From positions 62,001-126,000 of the forward strand of contig CALUIU010000003.1 in NCBI GenBank assembly GCA_944320795.1: a DNA stretch of 64,000 nt, given 5' to 3'. The notes beneath the pieces are model-generated. The model was not told where the DNA came from, made no database searches, and saw only the letters and a list, made by a program, of their open reading frames with translations. This DNA comes from Candidatus Paraprevotella stercoravium. GTDB lineage: Bacteria; Bacteroidota; Bacteroidia; Bacteroidales; Bacteroidaceae. How positions within the stretch are numbered: position 1 is the stretch's first letter; each line of letters opens with the position of its first letter. Both the position numbers and the translations under genes were made by a program. Shown here in pieces: positions 37,935 to 46,756 of this stretch.

Positions 37935-38918
37935 TTATATTTTAATGTCATCTACGGAGATAATCCCGTTCAGAATAGCATGAATCGTTAATTCGGTGGG
38001 AGAATGAATCTCCAGCTTTTTGTTGATATGCCGACGGTGAGTCAGGACTGTATTGATGGAAATATTTAGTTCTTCTGCGATTTTTTTATTGGATAATCCT
38101 TGGGTGACCAGACTGATTATTTCTTTTTCTCTTTTGCTTAGCATATCAAAAGCTGTTTTTTCCTTTTGGAGATGCGTCGGTTGTGTTGTTTTTTTATGTT
38201 CGGGAGAAGATAGTGACCTCTCCTCTAAAGCATGTACACAAGTAGTAAAGATCTGTTCTTCAATCAGGCTGTGACATTCAAAATCCTCTTTCATTACGAA
38301 AAGTTCATAAAGGACATCGTTCATGATCTGGTTTTTCTTCTGGTTTTTATAGTATTTCACAATGGCATGAGTCAGGTCTGACATCTTTTTTCGGATGATT
38401 TGATGATGTTCTTTTTGCTTTTTCATCAGAAAGTGGATATTTGGACTGTTTCGAGGATGTATTCCCTGTATTAAATGATTTACATAAGGATGTATTTGAG
38501 TGGTTTCATATAAAGCGTGCTCTTCTATTTCTGCTAAAAAAATATCGAAGTATTTGAGAAATAAATAGGGAATCTTATCTTCTCCGGAGCAGTCAACGGC
38601 TTCTATCAGGTGCCTTCTAGTAGCGGGTAAACGATGGTAAAGAAAGTAATTATGTGAGCGCTGAATATAATCCAGTAGAGTGTGTAGGGATATGTTTTCA
38701 GGAATGGGTGTCTGATTCTTATTGTCATCCATATTTTGAATATAATTGATTACAGAAAGAAAGGTCTTCACATCGATTTTCTGATTCAGACAGGCTTCTT
38801 TAACTGTTTGTTCACCGAATCCAAGACTAAAACCGAAACTGTTGATAATTTGAAGAGTATGATGATCGCTACATATAATATCTTCCATGCGATCCGTTTC
38901 TTTATATTCCTTTTTCAT
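37935..38918 (-). CDS. ScdA_N/hemerythrin-like LuxR-type regulator, second paralog
   Basis: This 327-residue protein parallels the regulator at 15905-16888. The cysteine-less ScdA_N-like segment (about 22-62, FGFSLGFGEQTVKEAC) is followed by a hemerythrin-like region with His89, His134/Glu138, His171-His172 and His216/Glu220, spaced as in the first paralog. The C-terminal LuxR helix-turn-helix has MLSKREKEI, GLSNKKIAEEL and HRRHINKKL. It is divergent from the porin-imelysin-heme locus, and the gap contains a perfect palindrome at 39010-39025. Regulation of that locus by a di-iron-type sensor is inferred. Confidence 0.85.
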   Translation of the reverse strand: MKKEYKETDRMEDIICSDHHTLQIINSFGFSLGFGEQTVKEACLNQKIDVKTFLSVINYIQNMDDNKNQTPIPENISLHTLLDYIQRSHNYFLYHRLPATRRHLIEAVDCSGEDKIPYLFLKYFDIFLAEIEEHALYETTQIHPYVNHLIQGIHPRNSPNIHFLMKKQKEHHQIIRKKMSDLTHAIVKYYKNQKKNQIMNDVLYELFVMKEDFECHSLIEEQIFTTCVHALEERSLSSPEHKKTTQPTHLQKEKTAFDMLSKREKEIISLVTQGLSNKKIAEELNISINTVLTHRRHINKKLEIHSPTELTIHAILNGIISVDDIKI

Positions 38919-39009
38919 CTTTAAGAGATTGATATTTTTGCGATTGCAAAGGAGTGAATTTTATCAGCTCCAGTCAATCGCCATGACTGAGTATTTTTAA
39001 CTAAAAATT

Positions 39010-39025
39010 AGGTAAATGATTACCT
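39010..39025. promoter_or_regulatory. Candidate operator palindrome
   Basis: AGGTAA, four bases, TTACCT is a perfect 6-base inverted repeat in the gap between the second regulator and the iron locus. A second short palindrome, CAGTAAGTACTG, lies at 39047-39058. Both are upstream of the locus promoter, a position suited to an activator or repressor site; binding is inferred only. Confidence 0.4.
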
Positions 39026-39079
39026 GAAACCCTTTAAATCCCTCATCAGTAAGTACTGTATTTTTCATCTTTTTTGTGT

Positions 39080-39111
39080 ATTGGTTAATTTTAACAAGTA
39101 TGATACCTTTG
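39080..39111 (+). promoter_or_regulatory. Promoter of the porin-imelysin-heme locus
   Basis: ATTG (39080-39083), a 20-base spacer and TACCTTTG (39104-39111) match the Bacteroidetes consensus. The expected start near 39117 gives a short A-rich leader before the ATG at 39135. Confidence 0.75.
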
Positions 39112-39134
39112 CAGCGCAATAAAAAACTTTGAAA

Positions 39135-40442
39135 ATGAAAAAGAAAACAAGTTTGATTCTGTTGTCTTTTTGTTTGGGAGTTTCTCAAGTCTTTGCTATG
39201 ACGGAAGAAACAACTGATAAGTCGGAAGAACAGAAAAAGGGAGTTGCTGAGGACATGGACGGATACAGAAAGTTTCGTGTCGGCGGATATGGTGAGATGC
39301 TTTATCAGAATTTTGATTACGGTCCGTATCGTTTTGGCGGTAATGGCAGTGGTTCTCCGGCTGACCGTCGCGGAGAGATTTCCGTACCTCGCTTTGTTCT
39401 GGCTTTGGATTACAAGTTCTCGCCTTCGTGGATTTTAGGAGCGGAGATAGAGTTCGAATATGGCGGTACGGGATCTGGCGTAGAAGTGGAGTATGGAGAA
39501 AATACCGAATATGAGTACGAATTTGAAAAAGGCGGTGAGGTGGCCCTGGAGCAGCTGCATATCACCAAGGTATTTAATAAAGCCTTTGCTATCCGGGCCG
39601 GTCATATGGTGGTGCCGGTGGGCCTGACCAATGCACATCATGAGCCGGTAAATTTCTTCGGGGCCGCACGCCCGGAGGGAGAAAGTACGATTATTCCCTG
39701 CACCTGGCACGAAACGGGTCTGGCTGTGCTGGGTGAATTCCGGGGATTGGGTTATCAGGCCATGATCTTGAGTGGCCTGGATCCTTACGGATTCAGTTCC
39801 GAGAACTGGATTCAGCAGGGCATGCAGGGCCGTTTTGAGAAGACGCAGATGAAGAATCCCGCTTATGCGCTCCGGCTGGATTACCGGGGGGTAAAGGGAT
39901 TGCGCGTCGGCGCTTCGGGATATTATGCGCCCCGCACGAACGGTAATGCCACCAACCCTTCGACTACGACAAAGTTTAAAGGTACGGTACTGATCGGTTC
40001 GGCCGATGCGGAATATAAGGGATATGGCGTTACGGCACGGGCCAATGTGCTTTATGGTTATGTAGGCGATGCCACGGAAATCAACAAGCTTCGTCCGAAC
40101 AAGTACACAGGATATCCCGGAACACCGGTGGCCAAGAATGCCTATACCTGGCATGCGGAAGTTGGATATAACGTGGGGCGGCATTTCCGCAACCGCACGA
40201 TGCTGACACCTTACGTGAAGTATGAGAAATACAATACGATGGCCAATGAGCGGACGGGCACGGTGATGTCGGACAAGCGTCTGAATGTGGGACTGATATC
40301 AGCAGGAGTGAACTATAGTCCTGTGCCCGGTCTGGTGCTGAAGGCCGATTACAATCACCGCATCATTGATCATGGGAACTTCAATGCGGAGAACACTTTC
40401 CAGATCGGTATAGCCTATGCCGGATGGTTCTGGAGCAGATAA
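39135..40442 (+). CDS. Outer membrane porin, OprO/OprP-like
   Basis: This 435-residue porin begins with a signal peptide (MKKKTSLILL to QVFA) and has the phosphate-porin-like pattern: YRKFRVGGYGEM, EISVPRFVLALDYKF, LEQLHITKVFNKAFAIRAGH, and a closing VLKADYNHRI segment. It is the first gene of a locus with imelysin and heme-c lipoproteins. The in-frame TTG at 39129 is rejected in favour of the ATG at 39135. By context it may pass iron or an iron complex, but substrate is not shown by sequence. Confidence 0.8.
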   Translation: MKKKTSLILLSFCLGVSQVFAMTEETTDKSEEQKKGVAEDMDGYRKFRVGGYGEMLYQNFDYGPYRFGGNGSGSPADRRGEISVPRFVLALDYKFSPSWILGAEIEFEYGGTGSGVEVEYGENTEYEYEFEKGGEVALEQLHITKVFNKAFAIRAGHMVVPVGLTNAHHEPVNFFGAARPEGESTIIPCTWHETGLAVLGEFRGLGYQAMILSGLDPYGFSSENWIQQGMQGRFEKTQMKNPAYALRLDYRGVKGLRVGASGYYAPRTNGNATNPSTTTKFKGTVLIGSADAEYKGYGVTARANVLYGYVGDATEINKLRPNKYTGYPGTPVAKNAYTWHAEVGYNVGRHFRNRTMLTPYVKYEKYNTMANERTGTVMSDKRLNVGLISAGVNYSPVPGLVLKADYNHRIIDHGNFNAENTFQIGIAYAGWFWSR

Positions 40443-40472
40443 ACGGAATAATCAAATAAATCAAACAGTAAA

Positions 40473-41690
40473 ATGAGAACATTAAAGAATTTGTTGTTGG
40501 CATCGGTTGTTGGCGGTGCCACATTGGGAATGTCATCTTGTAGTGAGAATTCTGAAAACGGAAATGGCGGAGGCGGTGCCGGAAGCCAGACTATCGAAGC
40601 CACCTGGAGCAACTATGCGGGTTACACGCGCGTGGTGTCGGAAGTGTTGGAGCGCGACGCATTCAGTATCTATGCCTTGTGGAAGGGCACGAACAATCTT
40701 CCGGCCGACGAAGTGGGCCGCGTGGAAGAACTGGAGATTCCGGCTATGCTGGCCGACGGTTACGGCAACTTGTTTAAAAAACATCAGGCCGGCAGTACTT
40801 ATCCCAGCGCGAAAGTCTGCCTGCAGACCATCATTGCGGCCAGTGTGGATATCGCCACCGAAGTATCGGAACAGAAGATAGCGGCTCCTTACAACGAGAA
40901 GAATGTTTACGGGGTGGAATCGTGGTACAGCTTCAATTCGTATACCGACTATGACGACAACATCGAATCCATCGAGAATGCTTATCTGGGCGGTCCGGAG
41001 GATAACCGTGACGAGGCAACCAGTCTGTATGCGGCGGTAAAGGCCGTGAACGCCAGTCTGGCCGAGCAGGTGAAGAGCGATATCGAAGCTTCGCATCAGG
41101 CCCTGAAGGCGGCAAAGGAACAAGGCTGTTTCCGTGATGCGGTGTTGGCTTATGCCAATAACAACATCAAGAGTCCGCAGGTGGAGCAGGCCATCACCAC
41201 CATCGGTACATTGTCCCAAAGTCTGGATCAGCTGAACGGCGCGGTAGAAGCCATCAGTGAAACCGTGGCCGATCAGGTTGTAACCAATTATGTGGACCGT
41301 ACCGTGATTCCGACCTATACCAACCTGAAAAATGAAGCCGGAAAGTTGGTTGAGGCGGTAAGCAAATATACACAGAATCCTACTCAGGAAAATCTGGACG
41401 CAGCTTGCCAGCAGTGGAAGCAGACCCGTATTCCTTGGGAGCGCAGCGAGGCTTTCCTCTTCGGTCCGGTAGCCGACCAGCAGTTTGATCCGCATCTCGA
41501 TTCATGGCCTCTGAGTCAGTTGAACATCAAGTCCATCCTGCGCGGAAACTTTGACTGGGCCAATGAGGACGGTTCGTCTATGGGTGCCAACACGTTAGGC
41601 TTCCACACACTGGAGCTTCTGCTCTTCGAAAACGGTAATCCGCGCCAGGTGAAGACATTCATCAAAGACGGAATGGTAACGATACAGTAA
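40473..41690 (+). CDS. Imelysin-family (M75-like) lipoprotein
   Basis: This 405-residue lipoprotein (MSSC, Cys23) has the imelysin/IrpA pattern: IPWERSEAFLFGP, LDSWPLS and the GxHxxE motif GFHTLE (His378, Glu381). Imelysin-like proteins are iron-regulated and thought to bind iron or act in its uptake; they have no proven peptidase activity in most bacteria. A short Gly/Asn-rich linker follows the lipid anchor. The next gene, 10 bases on, encodes a di-heme protein, the same pairing seen in the imelysin/COG3488 loci of Proteobacteria. Confidence 0.9.
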   Translation: MRTLKNLLLASVVGGATLGMSSCSENSENGNGGGGAGSQTIEATWSNYAGYTRVVSEVLERDAFSIYALWKGTNNLPADEVGRVEELEIPAMLADGYGNLFKKHQAGSTYPSAKVCLQTIIAASVDIATEVSEQKIAAPYNEKNVYGVESWYSFNSYTDYDDNIESIENAYLGGPEDNRDEATSLYAAVKAVNASLAEQVKSDIEASHQALKAAKEQGCFRDAVLAYANNNIKSPQVEQAITTIGTLSQSLDQLNGAVEAISETVADQVVTNYVDRTVIPTYTNLKNEAGKLVEAVSKYTQNPTQENLDAACQQWKQTRIPWERSEAFLFGPVADQQFDPHLDSWPLSQLNIKSILRGNFDWANEDGSSMGANTLGFHTLELLLFENGNPRQVKTFIKDGMVTIQ

Positions 41691-41700
41691 AACAGAAAAC

Positions 41701-43197
41701 ATGAAACATCAGGATATTTTTTCCGAAAAAAATCATTCTGCTCTGGCAATCACAAGAAACGGAATCCATGCCGGATTTCGTTTCTTGTGCGTTGCTTTTT
41801 CGGCGTGTCTGCTTTCCTGCGAGGTGGATACGCTGCCCGAAACGGAAATGATCAACACGCTCACCGGAAAGAAAGCCAGATATGAAGAACTCTCTGCCGG
41901 TACGGCAACGATTTTCAACAACTCGAAAACGGCCTACGACACGAACGCGCCCTGGGTTACGGGCGAGCTCTACAACCGCTTCCTGCAGGGCGACTTGCTG
42001 TACGACGACCGGCGCATTCCCGACATGGACGGTTTCGAACAGGGAGGTCTGGGACCGGTGTATGGAGGTTTTTCCTGCGGCAGCTGCCACAACAATACGG
42101 GGCGCACGGCCAGTACGCTGTGGACCGAGGGAGGAAGCGGCAGTGCCGGCTTCTCGTCCTGTCTGATCTATCTCACCCGTAAGGACGGCGGGTTTCTGAA
42201 AAACTACGGTCGCGTGCTGCACGACCAGTCGTCCATCATCGGCGTGAAGCCCGAAGGAAAACTGAAGGTAACCTATACCTATCGGACGTATCGGTTTCCC
42301 GACGGAGAGGAATACGAGCTGGCCACACCGACGTATCGCATCACCGACTGGTATGCCGATTCGCTCGCTCCCGAGGATCTGATCGTGTCCGTGCGCATCC
42401 CTCTGCGTCATGTGGGCATGGGGCAGATGATGAGCCTTGACGAAGAGACCATGAAGCGCGTGGCGGCACAGAGCAACTATCCGGAGTATGGCATCAGCGG
42501 ACGCCTGAATTACATCACCGAACGCGGCGTGCGCCGTATGGGCATTTCGGGCAACAAGGCGCAGCATGCCGATCTGACGGTGGAGTTGGGCTTCTCGTCC
42601 GATCTCGGAGTGACCAACGACCGCTATCCCGAAGAGGTCTGTCAGGGGCAGGATCAGTATGAACAGATTTACGGCGACGGCGGGCATGAGATTCAGGTTT
42701 CTTCGGAGGATATGGAAAAGGTGGATCTGTATATGCAGTGTGTGGGAGTGCCGGCGCGTCGGGATATAGACGATCCGGTGGTGCGGCTCGGTGAACAGAA
42801 GTTCATCGAGGCGGGATGCAACCTGTGTCATCTGCCCACTTTGCATACGAGCAACAAACGGACGGTGCTTATCAACGGTTCGGAACTTCCCTGGCTCTGC
42901 GGCCAGACCATCCATCCGTACAGCGATTATCTGTTGCACGACATGGGACCGGAACTGAACGACCATTATCCTTCGGGACTGGCGGCCGGATATGAGTGGC
43001 GCACCACACCGCTGTGGGGCATCGGTCTGCAGGCCATCGTCAACGGACATACACAGTTCCTGCACGACGGACGGGCGCGCAATCTCATTGAAGCCATCAT
43101 GTGGCACGGAGGCGAAGGGGCCGCCTCGCGCGAAAAGTTCCGCCGGATGAAGAAGTCCGACCGCGACGCGCTGATCCGCTTTGTGGAGAGTCTGTAG
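41701..43197 (+). CDS. Di-heme oxidoreductase lipoprotein (COG3488/DUF1111)
   Basis: This 498-residue lipoprotein (LLSC, Cys40) binds two c-type hemes through CGSCH (126-130) and CNLCH (373-377). It belongs to the thiol-oxidoreductase/di-haem family that regularly accompanies imelysin in iron-regulated loci; the redox substrate is unproven, and oxidation or reduction of iron during uptake is one possibility. The C-terminal part, FLHDGRARNLIEAIMWHGGE, is typical. It needs heme attachment in the periplasm, which the ResB-CcsA protein at 46940 could supply. Confidence 0.9.
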   Translation: MKHQDIFSEKNHSALAITRNGIHAGFRFLCVAFSACLLSCEVDTLPETEMINTLTGKKARYEELSAGTATIFNNSKTAYDTNAPWVTGELYNRFLQGDLLYDDRRIPDMDGFEQGGLGPVYGGFSCGSCHNNTGRTASTLWTEGGSGSAGFSSCLIYLTRKDGGFLKNYGRVLHDQSSIIGVKPEGKLKVTYTYRTYRFPDGEEYELATPTYRITDWYADSLAPEDLIVSVRIPLRHVGMGQMMSLDEETMKRVAAQSNYPEYGISGRLNYITERGVRRMGISGNKAQHADLTVELGFSSDLGVTNDRYPEEVCQGQDQYEQIYGDGGHEIQVSSEDMEKVDLYMQCVGVPARRDIDDPVVRLGEQKFIEAGCNLCHLPTLHTSNKRTVLINGSELPWLCGQTIHPYSDYLLHDMGPELNDHYPSGLAAGYEWRTTPLWGIGLQAIVNGHTQFLHDGRARNLIEAIMWHGGEGAASREKFRRMKKSDRDALIRFVESL

Positions 43198-43199
43198 CC

Positions 43200-43335
43200 C
43201 GCTTCCCTGTAATCTTCTTCGCTCCGTGAGTTTTTCCTTTCTCTTGAGTCCTTTCCTCTCCGTGGGATCATCCCTCCTAGTGAGTTTTTCCCTTCGCCGT
43301 AAGGGTTTCCCCTTTCTTCCGGAGAAGATGAAAGA
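43200..43335. repeat. Pyrimidine-rich intergenic degenerate repeats
   Basis: This non-coding stretch is unusually rich in C and T on the plus strand. A unit of about 14 bases beginning GTGAGTTTTTCC appears near 43226 and 43280, and related shorter copies (CTTGAGTCCTTTCC, AAGGGTTTCCCCTTT) lie between and after. It separates the di-heme gene from the second porin. Confidence 0.45.
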
Positions 43336-43419
43336 TTCCCTCATCGGAAAAGTTTACGGAACACCGAAAACCTTATAATTTATAATCAGCAGAACATCAG
43401 AAAATGTTTGGAAAAAAAT

Positions 43420-44697
43420 ATGAAAAAAATATTATTAGGGGCAGTATTGGCTTTAGGAACATCGGCCTTTGCCCAAAATGCAGAAAACAATTGTGCGACA
43501 AGTGACAGAGATTGTCCTGCGACGGGAAGTAATTCGGCATTGGACGATGACAAATATGTGGAAAGTGATGTCGTACCTTTGGCCGGAAAGCAGGGATTCA
43601 GCTTCTCAACCCGTGCCGGCGACTTCCTTTTCAAGCCTTATGCTTTGATTCAGGCATCGGGAAATTTCAATTATTATGATGACGAAAATCTGAACTTGGC
43701 GGAGGTGGATCGTGTGGCAAACAGTGGTTTTGCCATTCCGAACGCAATTATTGGTTTCAGCGGTAAGGCGTTTAATAAAATTACTTTTAACTTTGCACTG
43801 AATGCGGCGAAGAGTGGCGGAGAATTGTTGCAGCAGGCATGGTTCGATGTCAATTTCTGCGAAGCGCTCCGCTTCCGTGCCGGAAAGTTCAAGACCCCGT
43901 TTCAAACGGGTTATCTGACGACACTGGGGCAGACCATGTTTCCGCAGCTGCCTTCGTCCATGACCACTCCGGTGCGTACTAATCTGAGTCTGGATGCCGT
44001 GCAGCCCAGCATCTACACCGGATTCGATCTGGGTGTTCAGCTTCACGGTGTGGTCAAGAACCGCTTAGGCTATCAGGTGGGTGTCTTCAACGGAACCGGC
44101 ATCGGCGTGAATACCGCCACTAAGGGAACCAGCGACGATCGCCGTGGACTCCCGTCGCTGCTTTATGCCGGTCGTCTGGCCTATATGCCCAAAGGGGTGA
44201 TGCCTACCCATCAGGGCGATCCGGATGATTTGCGGAACGATAAACTGCTGTTCGCCTTGTCTGGAAGCGTCAATGTGGAAGGTAACAGTGAAAGCTCGAA
44301 TGATTTCCGCGCCGGACTGGAGTTTGCCTGGCTGAAAAACCGCTGGTATGTCAGTGCCGAGGGCTATCTGCTGCGCATGAACTGGACCAAGAGAATGATG
44401 CGCGAAGGCGGCTTCACTTCATGGGGTGCTTATGGACAGTTGGGATATTTCGCCACGAAGAAGCTGCAACTGGCCGCCCGCTATGATTTCTTTGACCGAA
44501 ACGGTACGGAGCTGGCCGGATTCCTGAACATGCCGGCTGTGGGTTTCAACTATTTCTTTGCCCGCACGAACCTGAAGCTTCAGGCCATGTATCAGTACAT
44601 CGGCAAGTGGGGACACGACACCCAGCTGGAGCGCGACAACGATGATATGGGCATGGCCTATCACAGTGCTACGGTGATGCTGCAATACACCTTCTAA
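43420..44697 (+). CDS. Outer membrane porin, OprO/OprP-like, second
   Basis: This 425-residue porin has a signal peptide (MKKILLGAVLALGTSAFAQ) and the same OprO/P-type strand pattern as the first porin: ATIGFSGKAFNKITFNFALN-like strands, then FRAGKFKTPFQTGYLT near 145-160, and a C-terminal YQYIGKWG and VMLQYTF with terminal Phe. ATG 43420 is chosen over the in-frame TTG at 43408. A Cys-containing segment (CATSDRDC) follows the signal peptide. It is the fourth gene of the iron/heme locus. Confidence 0.82.
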   Translation: MKKILLGAVLALGTSAFAQNAENNCATSDRDCPATGSNSALDDDKYVESDVVPLAGKQGFSFSTRAGDFLFKPYALIQASGNFNYYDDENLNLAEVDRVANSGFAIPNAIIGFSGKAFNKITFNFALNAAKSGGELLQQAWFDVNFCEALRFRAGKFKTPFQTGYLTTLGQTMFPQLPSSMTTPVRTNLSLDAVQPSIYTGFDLGVQLHGVVKNRLGYQVGVFNGTGIGVNTATKGTSDDRRGLPSLLYAGRLAYMPKGVMPTHQGDPDDLRNDKLLFALSGSVNVEGNSESSNDFRAGLEFAWLKNRWYVSAEGYLLRMNWTKRMMREGGFTSWGAYGQLGYFATKKLQLAARYDFFDRNGTELAGFLNMPAVGFNYFFARTNLKLQAMYQYIGKWGHDTQLERDNDDMGMAYHSATVMLQYTF

Positions 44698-44714
44698 TTT
44701 CAGAAAAGGAGGAT

Positions 44715-45491
44715 ATGAATATGAAACATGATTCAGAAATCAGCAACAGGAATATCATCCGGCGTTTTTGGAAAACAACCGTGGCCGTGTCGCGGATCAG
44801 GAAAACAAGCGCAGCCGTGTTGTCGGTTCTGTGCTTTACCGCTTGCGACAGCGGAGATATCATTCCCAAAAAGGATACGGGTAACAAGGAGATTGTGGCT
44901 ACCGTTTCTTTCACACATGTAGAGACTATTCCTGCCGTGCGCGAACGGAAACTGGCCTTTATGTCCTATACGAATCCCGGTGACGAGCAGCCCAACCGTA
45001 TGCATGTCATCACTACGGCACAAGAGGGAGCTCCTACAGAGCTATCGCTTACGCAGGTGCCCGACGATACCCGTCAGGTGGTCTTGGCTCTGGTGGATCA
45101 GGATAATCAGATCATCTATCCTTTCTTCGAAAAGGAAATCAGCTCCTCTTCCGATCGGGTAGATTTAGGAGCCGTGACGGTTAATCTGATTGCCTATGAC
45201 CGCGTGCAGAAGCAGCTGTTCAACCAAAGTTGTCTGGACTGCCACAGTGGAGGCAATCTTTCCCGTGGACTGAATCTGGGTGAGGGGCAGAGCTATCGGG
45301 CCATTGTGAATGTGGAGAGTAAAGTGCCCGGCATGCCGATTGTCAAGCCGGGAGATGTCGAAAGCAGTCTGATCGTCAAGCAGCTGACCGATTATAATAC
45401 CGGCTCCTTTCATACCACGCTGACTACGATGAAAGACAATGATATTACGTTGCTGAAAGAGTGGATACGCAATGGGGCACCGGTAAATTAA
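44715..45491 (+). CDS. Mono-heme c-type cytochrome lipoprotein
   Basis: This 258-residue lipoprotein (FTAC, Cys44) carries a c-type heme site CLDCH (173-177) and a C-terminal cytochrome-c-like helix pair (KPGDVESSLIVKQL, LLKEWIRNGAPVN), as in planctomycete-type cytochrome C domains. The N-terminal part (about 60-160) is a beta-rich domain of unknown function. The start has a strong Shine-Dalgarno-like AAAGGAGG immediately upstream, unusual among its neighbours. It is likely the electron-transfer partner of the di-heme protein. Confidence 0.82.
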   Translation: MNMKHDSEISNRNIIRRFWKTTVAVSRIRKTSAAVLSVLCFTACDSGDIIPKKDTGNKEIVATVSFTHVETIPAVRERKLAFMSYTNPGDEQPNRMHVITTAQEGAPTELSLTQVPDDTRQVVLALVDQDNQIIYPFFEKEISSSSDRVDLGAVTVNLIAYDRVQKQLFNQSCLDCHSGGNLSRGLNLGEGQSYRAIVNVESKVPGMPIVKPGDVESSLIVKQLTDYNTGSFHTTLTTMKDNDITLLKEWIRNGAPVN

Positions 45492-45512
45492 GATAAAAGA
45501 AAAACAAACAAG

Positions 45513-46634
45513 ATGAAACAGAATCATATAGAAATCAAGTCTTTTCCCTTCCAAGGGGGCGTTTCGGAGCATCATGTGATGGTTCATGTGCAGGATCGTG
45601 CAAGCACTTATTCCGAACAACTGGAGCAGGTGTTCGGTGATTTTATGCGAGTGTGTCGTGAAGAACTGGCGGAAGCGCAGCCGGTATTTGTCCGGGTGTT
45701 TCTGAGCGACAGTGCCAATCAGTCGGAAGAACTCGCCGGCTATTTGCAGGATGCCACTTATGCTGTGTCCGTGATCGAACAGCCGCCCCTTGACGGCAGT
45801 AAGATTGCCCTTTGGGCCTATTTGCAGACCGATATGCAGCCGTTTGCCTGTCCGGGTGAGTTGCACGCTTTCCGGCACAACAGCTACACCCACTGGTGGG
45901 GCGGAGATATGACTGCCTCCGGAGCAGATTCCGAGGTGCAGACCTATGATCTGCTGAACCGCTATGCTACGCTGCTCGAAGAGCGGGGAATGAATCTGTT
46001 GGAAAGCTGTGTGCGCACCTGGTTCTTTGTGCAGAACGTGGATGTGAACTATGCGGGAGTGGTTACCGGCAGAAACCGCCTGTTTTGGGAAAAAGGGCTC
46101 ACCACAGCCACTCATTTCATTTCCAGCACCGGCATCTGCGGCCGCAAGCCCGATGCCAAGGCACTGGCTACGATGGATACCTATGCAGTGGAGGGACTGA
46201 AATATGGACAGATGCAGTTCCTGTATGCGTCCGACCATCTGAATCCCACAGCCGAGTACGGTGTAAGTTTCGAACGCGGTACTTATATTGACTATGGCGA
46301 CCGTCGCCATCTGTTCATATCGGGTACTGCCAGTATCAACAACCGTGGTCAGGTGGTGCATCCCGGGGATATCCGCAAGCAGGTGGAGCGTATGTGGGAG
46401 AATGTAGAGGCTTTGCTGTCGGAAGGTAAGGCCGGTTTCGATGATGTGGCTCATATGCTGGTTTATCTGCGTGATGTGGCCGATTACGAACTGGTGAACC
46501 GTATGTTCGAGGAACGCTTTCCGAATGTGCCCCGTGTTATCTTGTGGGCACCGGTATGCCGTCCCGGCTGGCTGGTCGAGATGGAATGTATGGCCTTGAT
46601 TCCAGAAGGCAATCCGGAATATGAACCTTTCTGA
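45513..46634 (+). CDS. RidA/YjgF-like protein with N-terminal extension
   Basis: This 373-residue soluble protein ends in a RidA-like (YjgF/UK114) domain (about 250-373, with FISGTASINNRGQVVHPGDI and MLVYLRDVADYE). The preceding region is a second, diverged RidA-like half, an arrangement seen in chorismatase-type and other RidA-family proteins. No signal peptide is present, so it is cytosolic, unlike its neighbours. Imine deamination is the family activity, but the substrate here is unknown. It is the last gene before the hairpin at 46664-46690. Confidence 0.75.
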   Translation: MKQNHIEIKSFPFQGGVSEHHVMVHVQDRASTYSEQLEQVFGDFMRVCREELAEAQPVFVRVFLSDSANQSEELAGYLQDATYAVSVIEQPPLDGSKIALWAYLQTDMQPFACPGELHAFRHNSYTHWWGGDMTASGADSEVQTYDLLNRYATLLEERGMNLLESCVRTWFFVQNVDVNYAGVVTGRNRLFWEKGLTTATHFISSTGICGRKPDAKALATMDTYAVEGLKYGQMQFLYASDHLNPTAEYGVSFERGTYIDYGDRRHLFISGTASINNRGQVVHPGDIRKQVERMWENVEALLSEGKAGFDDVAHMLVYLRDVADYELVNRMFEERFPNVPRVILWAPVCRPGWLVEMECMALIPEGNPEYEPF

Positions 46635-46663
46635 TTTTTACTCCCTAAATATGAGTACTTTTG

Positions 46664-46690
46664 GATGACCGGGCTTTCAGTCCGGTCATC
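46664..46690 (+). terminator. Hairpin ending the porin-imelysin-heme run
   Basis: A 9-base perfect stem (46664-46672 with 46682-46690) and 9-base loop lies 29 bases past the stop of the RidA-like gene. No strong T run follows, so termination may be partial. Confidence 0.5.
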
Positions 46691-46721
46691 ACTGTTTCTG
46701 GAAGAATCATCTTTTTTGTGT

Positions 46722-46753
46722 ATTGACAGAGCTTTTCTTTTCTTTTACTTTTG
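46722..46753 (+). promoter_or_regulatory. Promoter of the structured leader RNA
   Basis: ATTG (46722-46725), a 20-base spacer and TACTTTTG (46746-46753) match the Bacteroidetes consensus. Transcription would begin near 46759. Confidence 0.7.
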
Positions 46754-46756
46754 CAA

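Noticed and set aside
41662-43344. 560-codon open frame on the minus strand opposite the di-heme gene
   Set aside because: It lies opposite a gene with two heme motifs and a lipobox, and its product is basic and low-complexity. A shadow of the high-GC coding strand is the simpler explanation.
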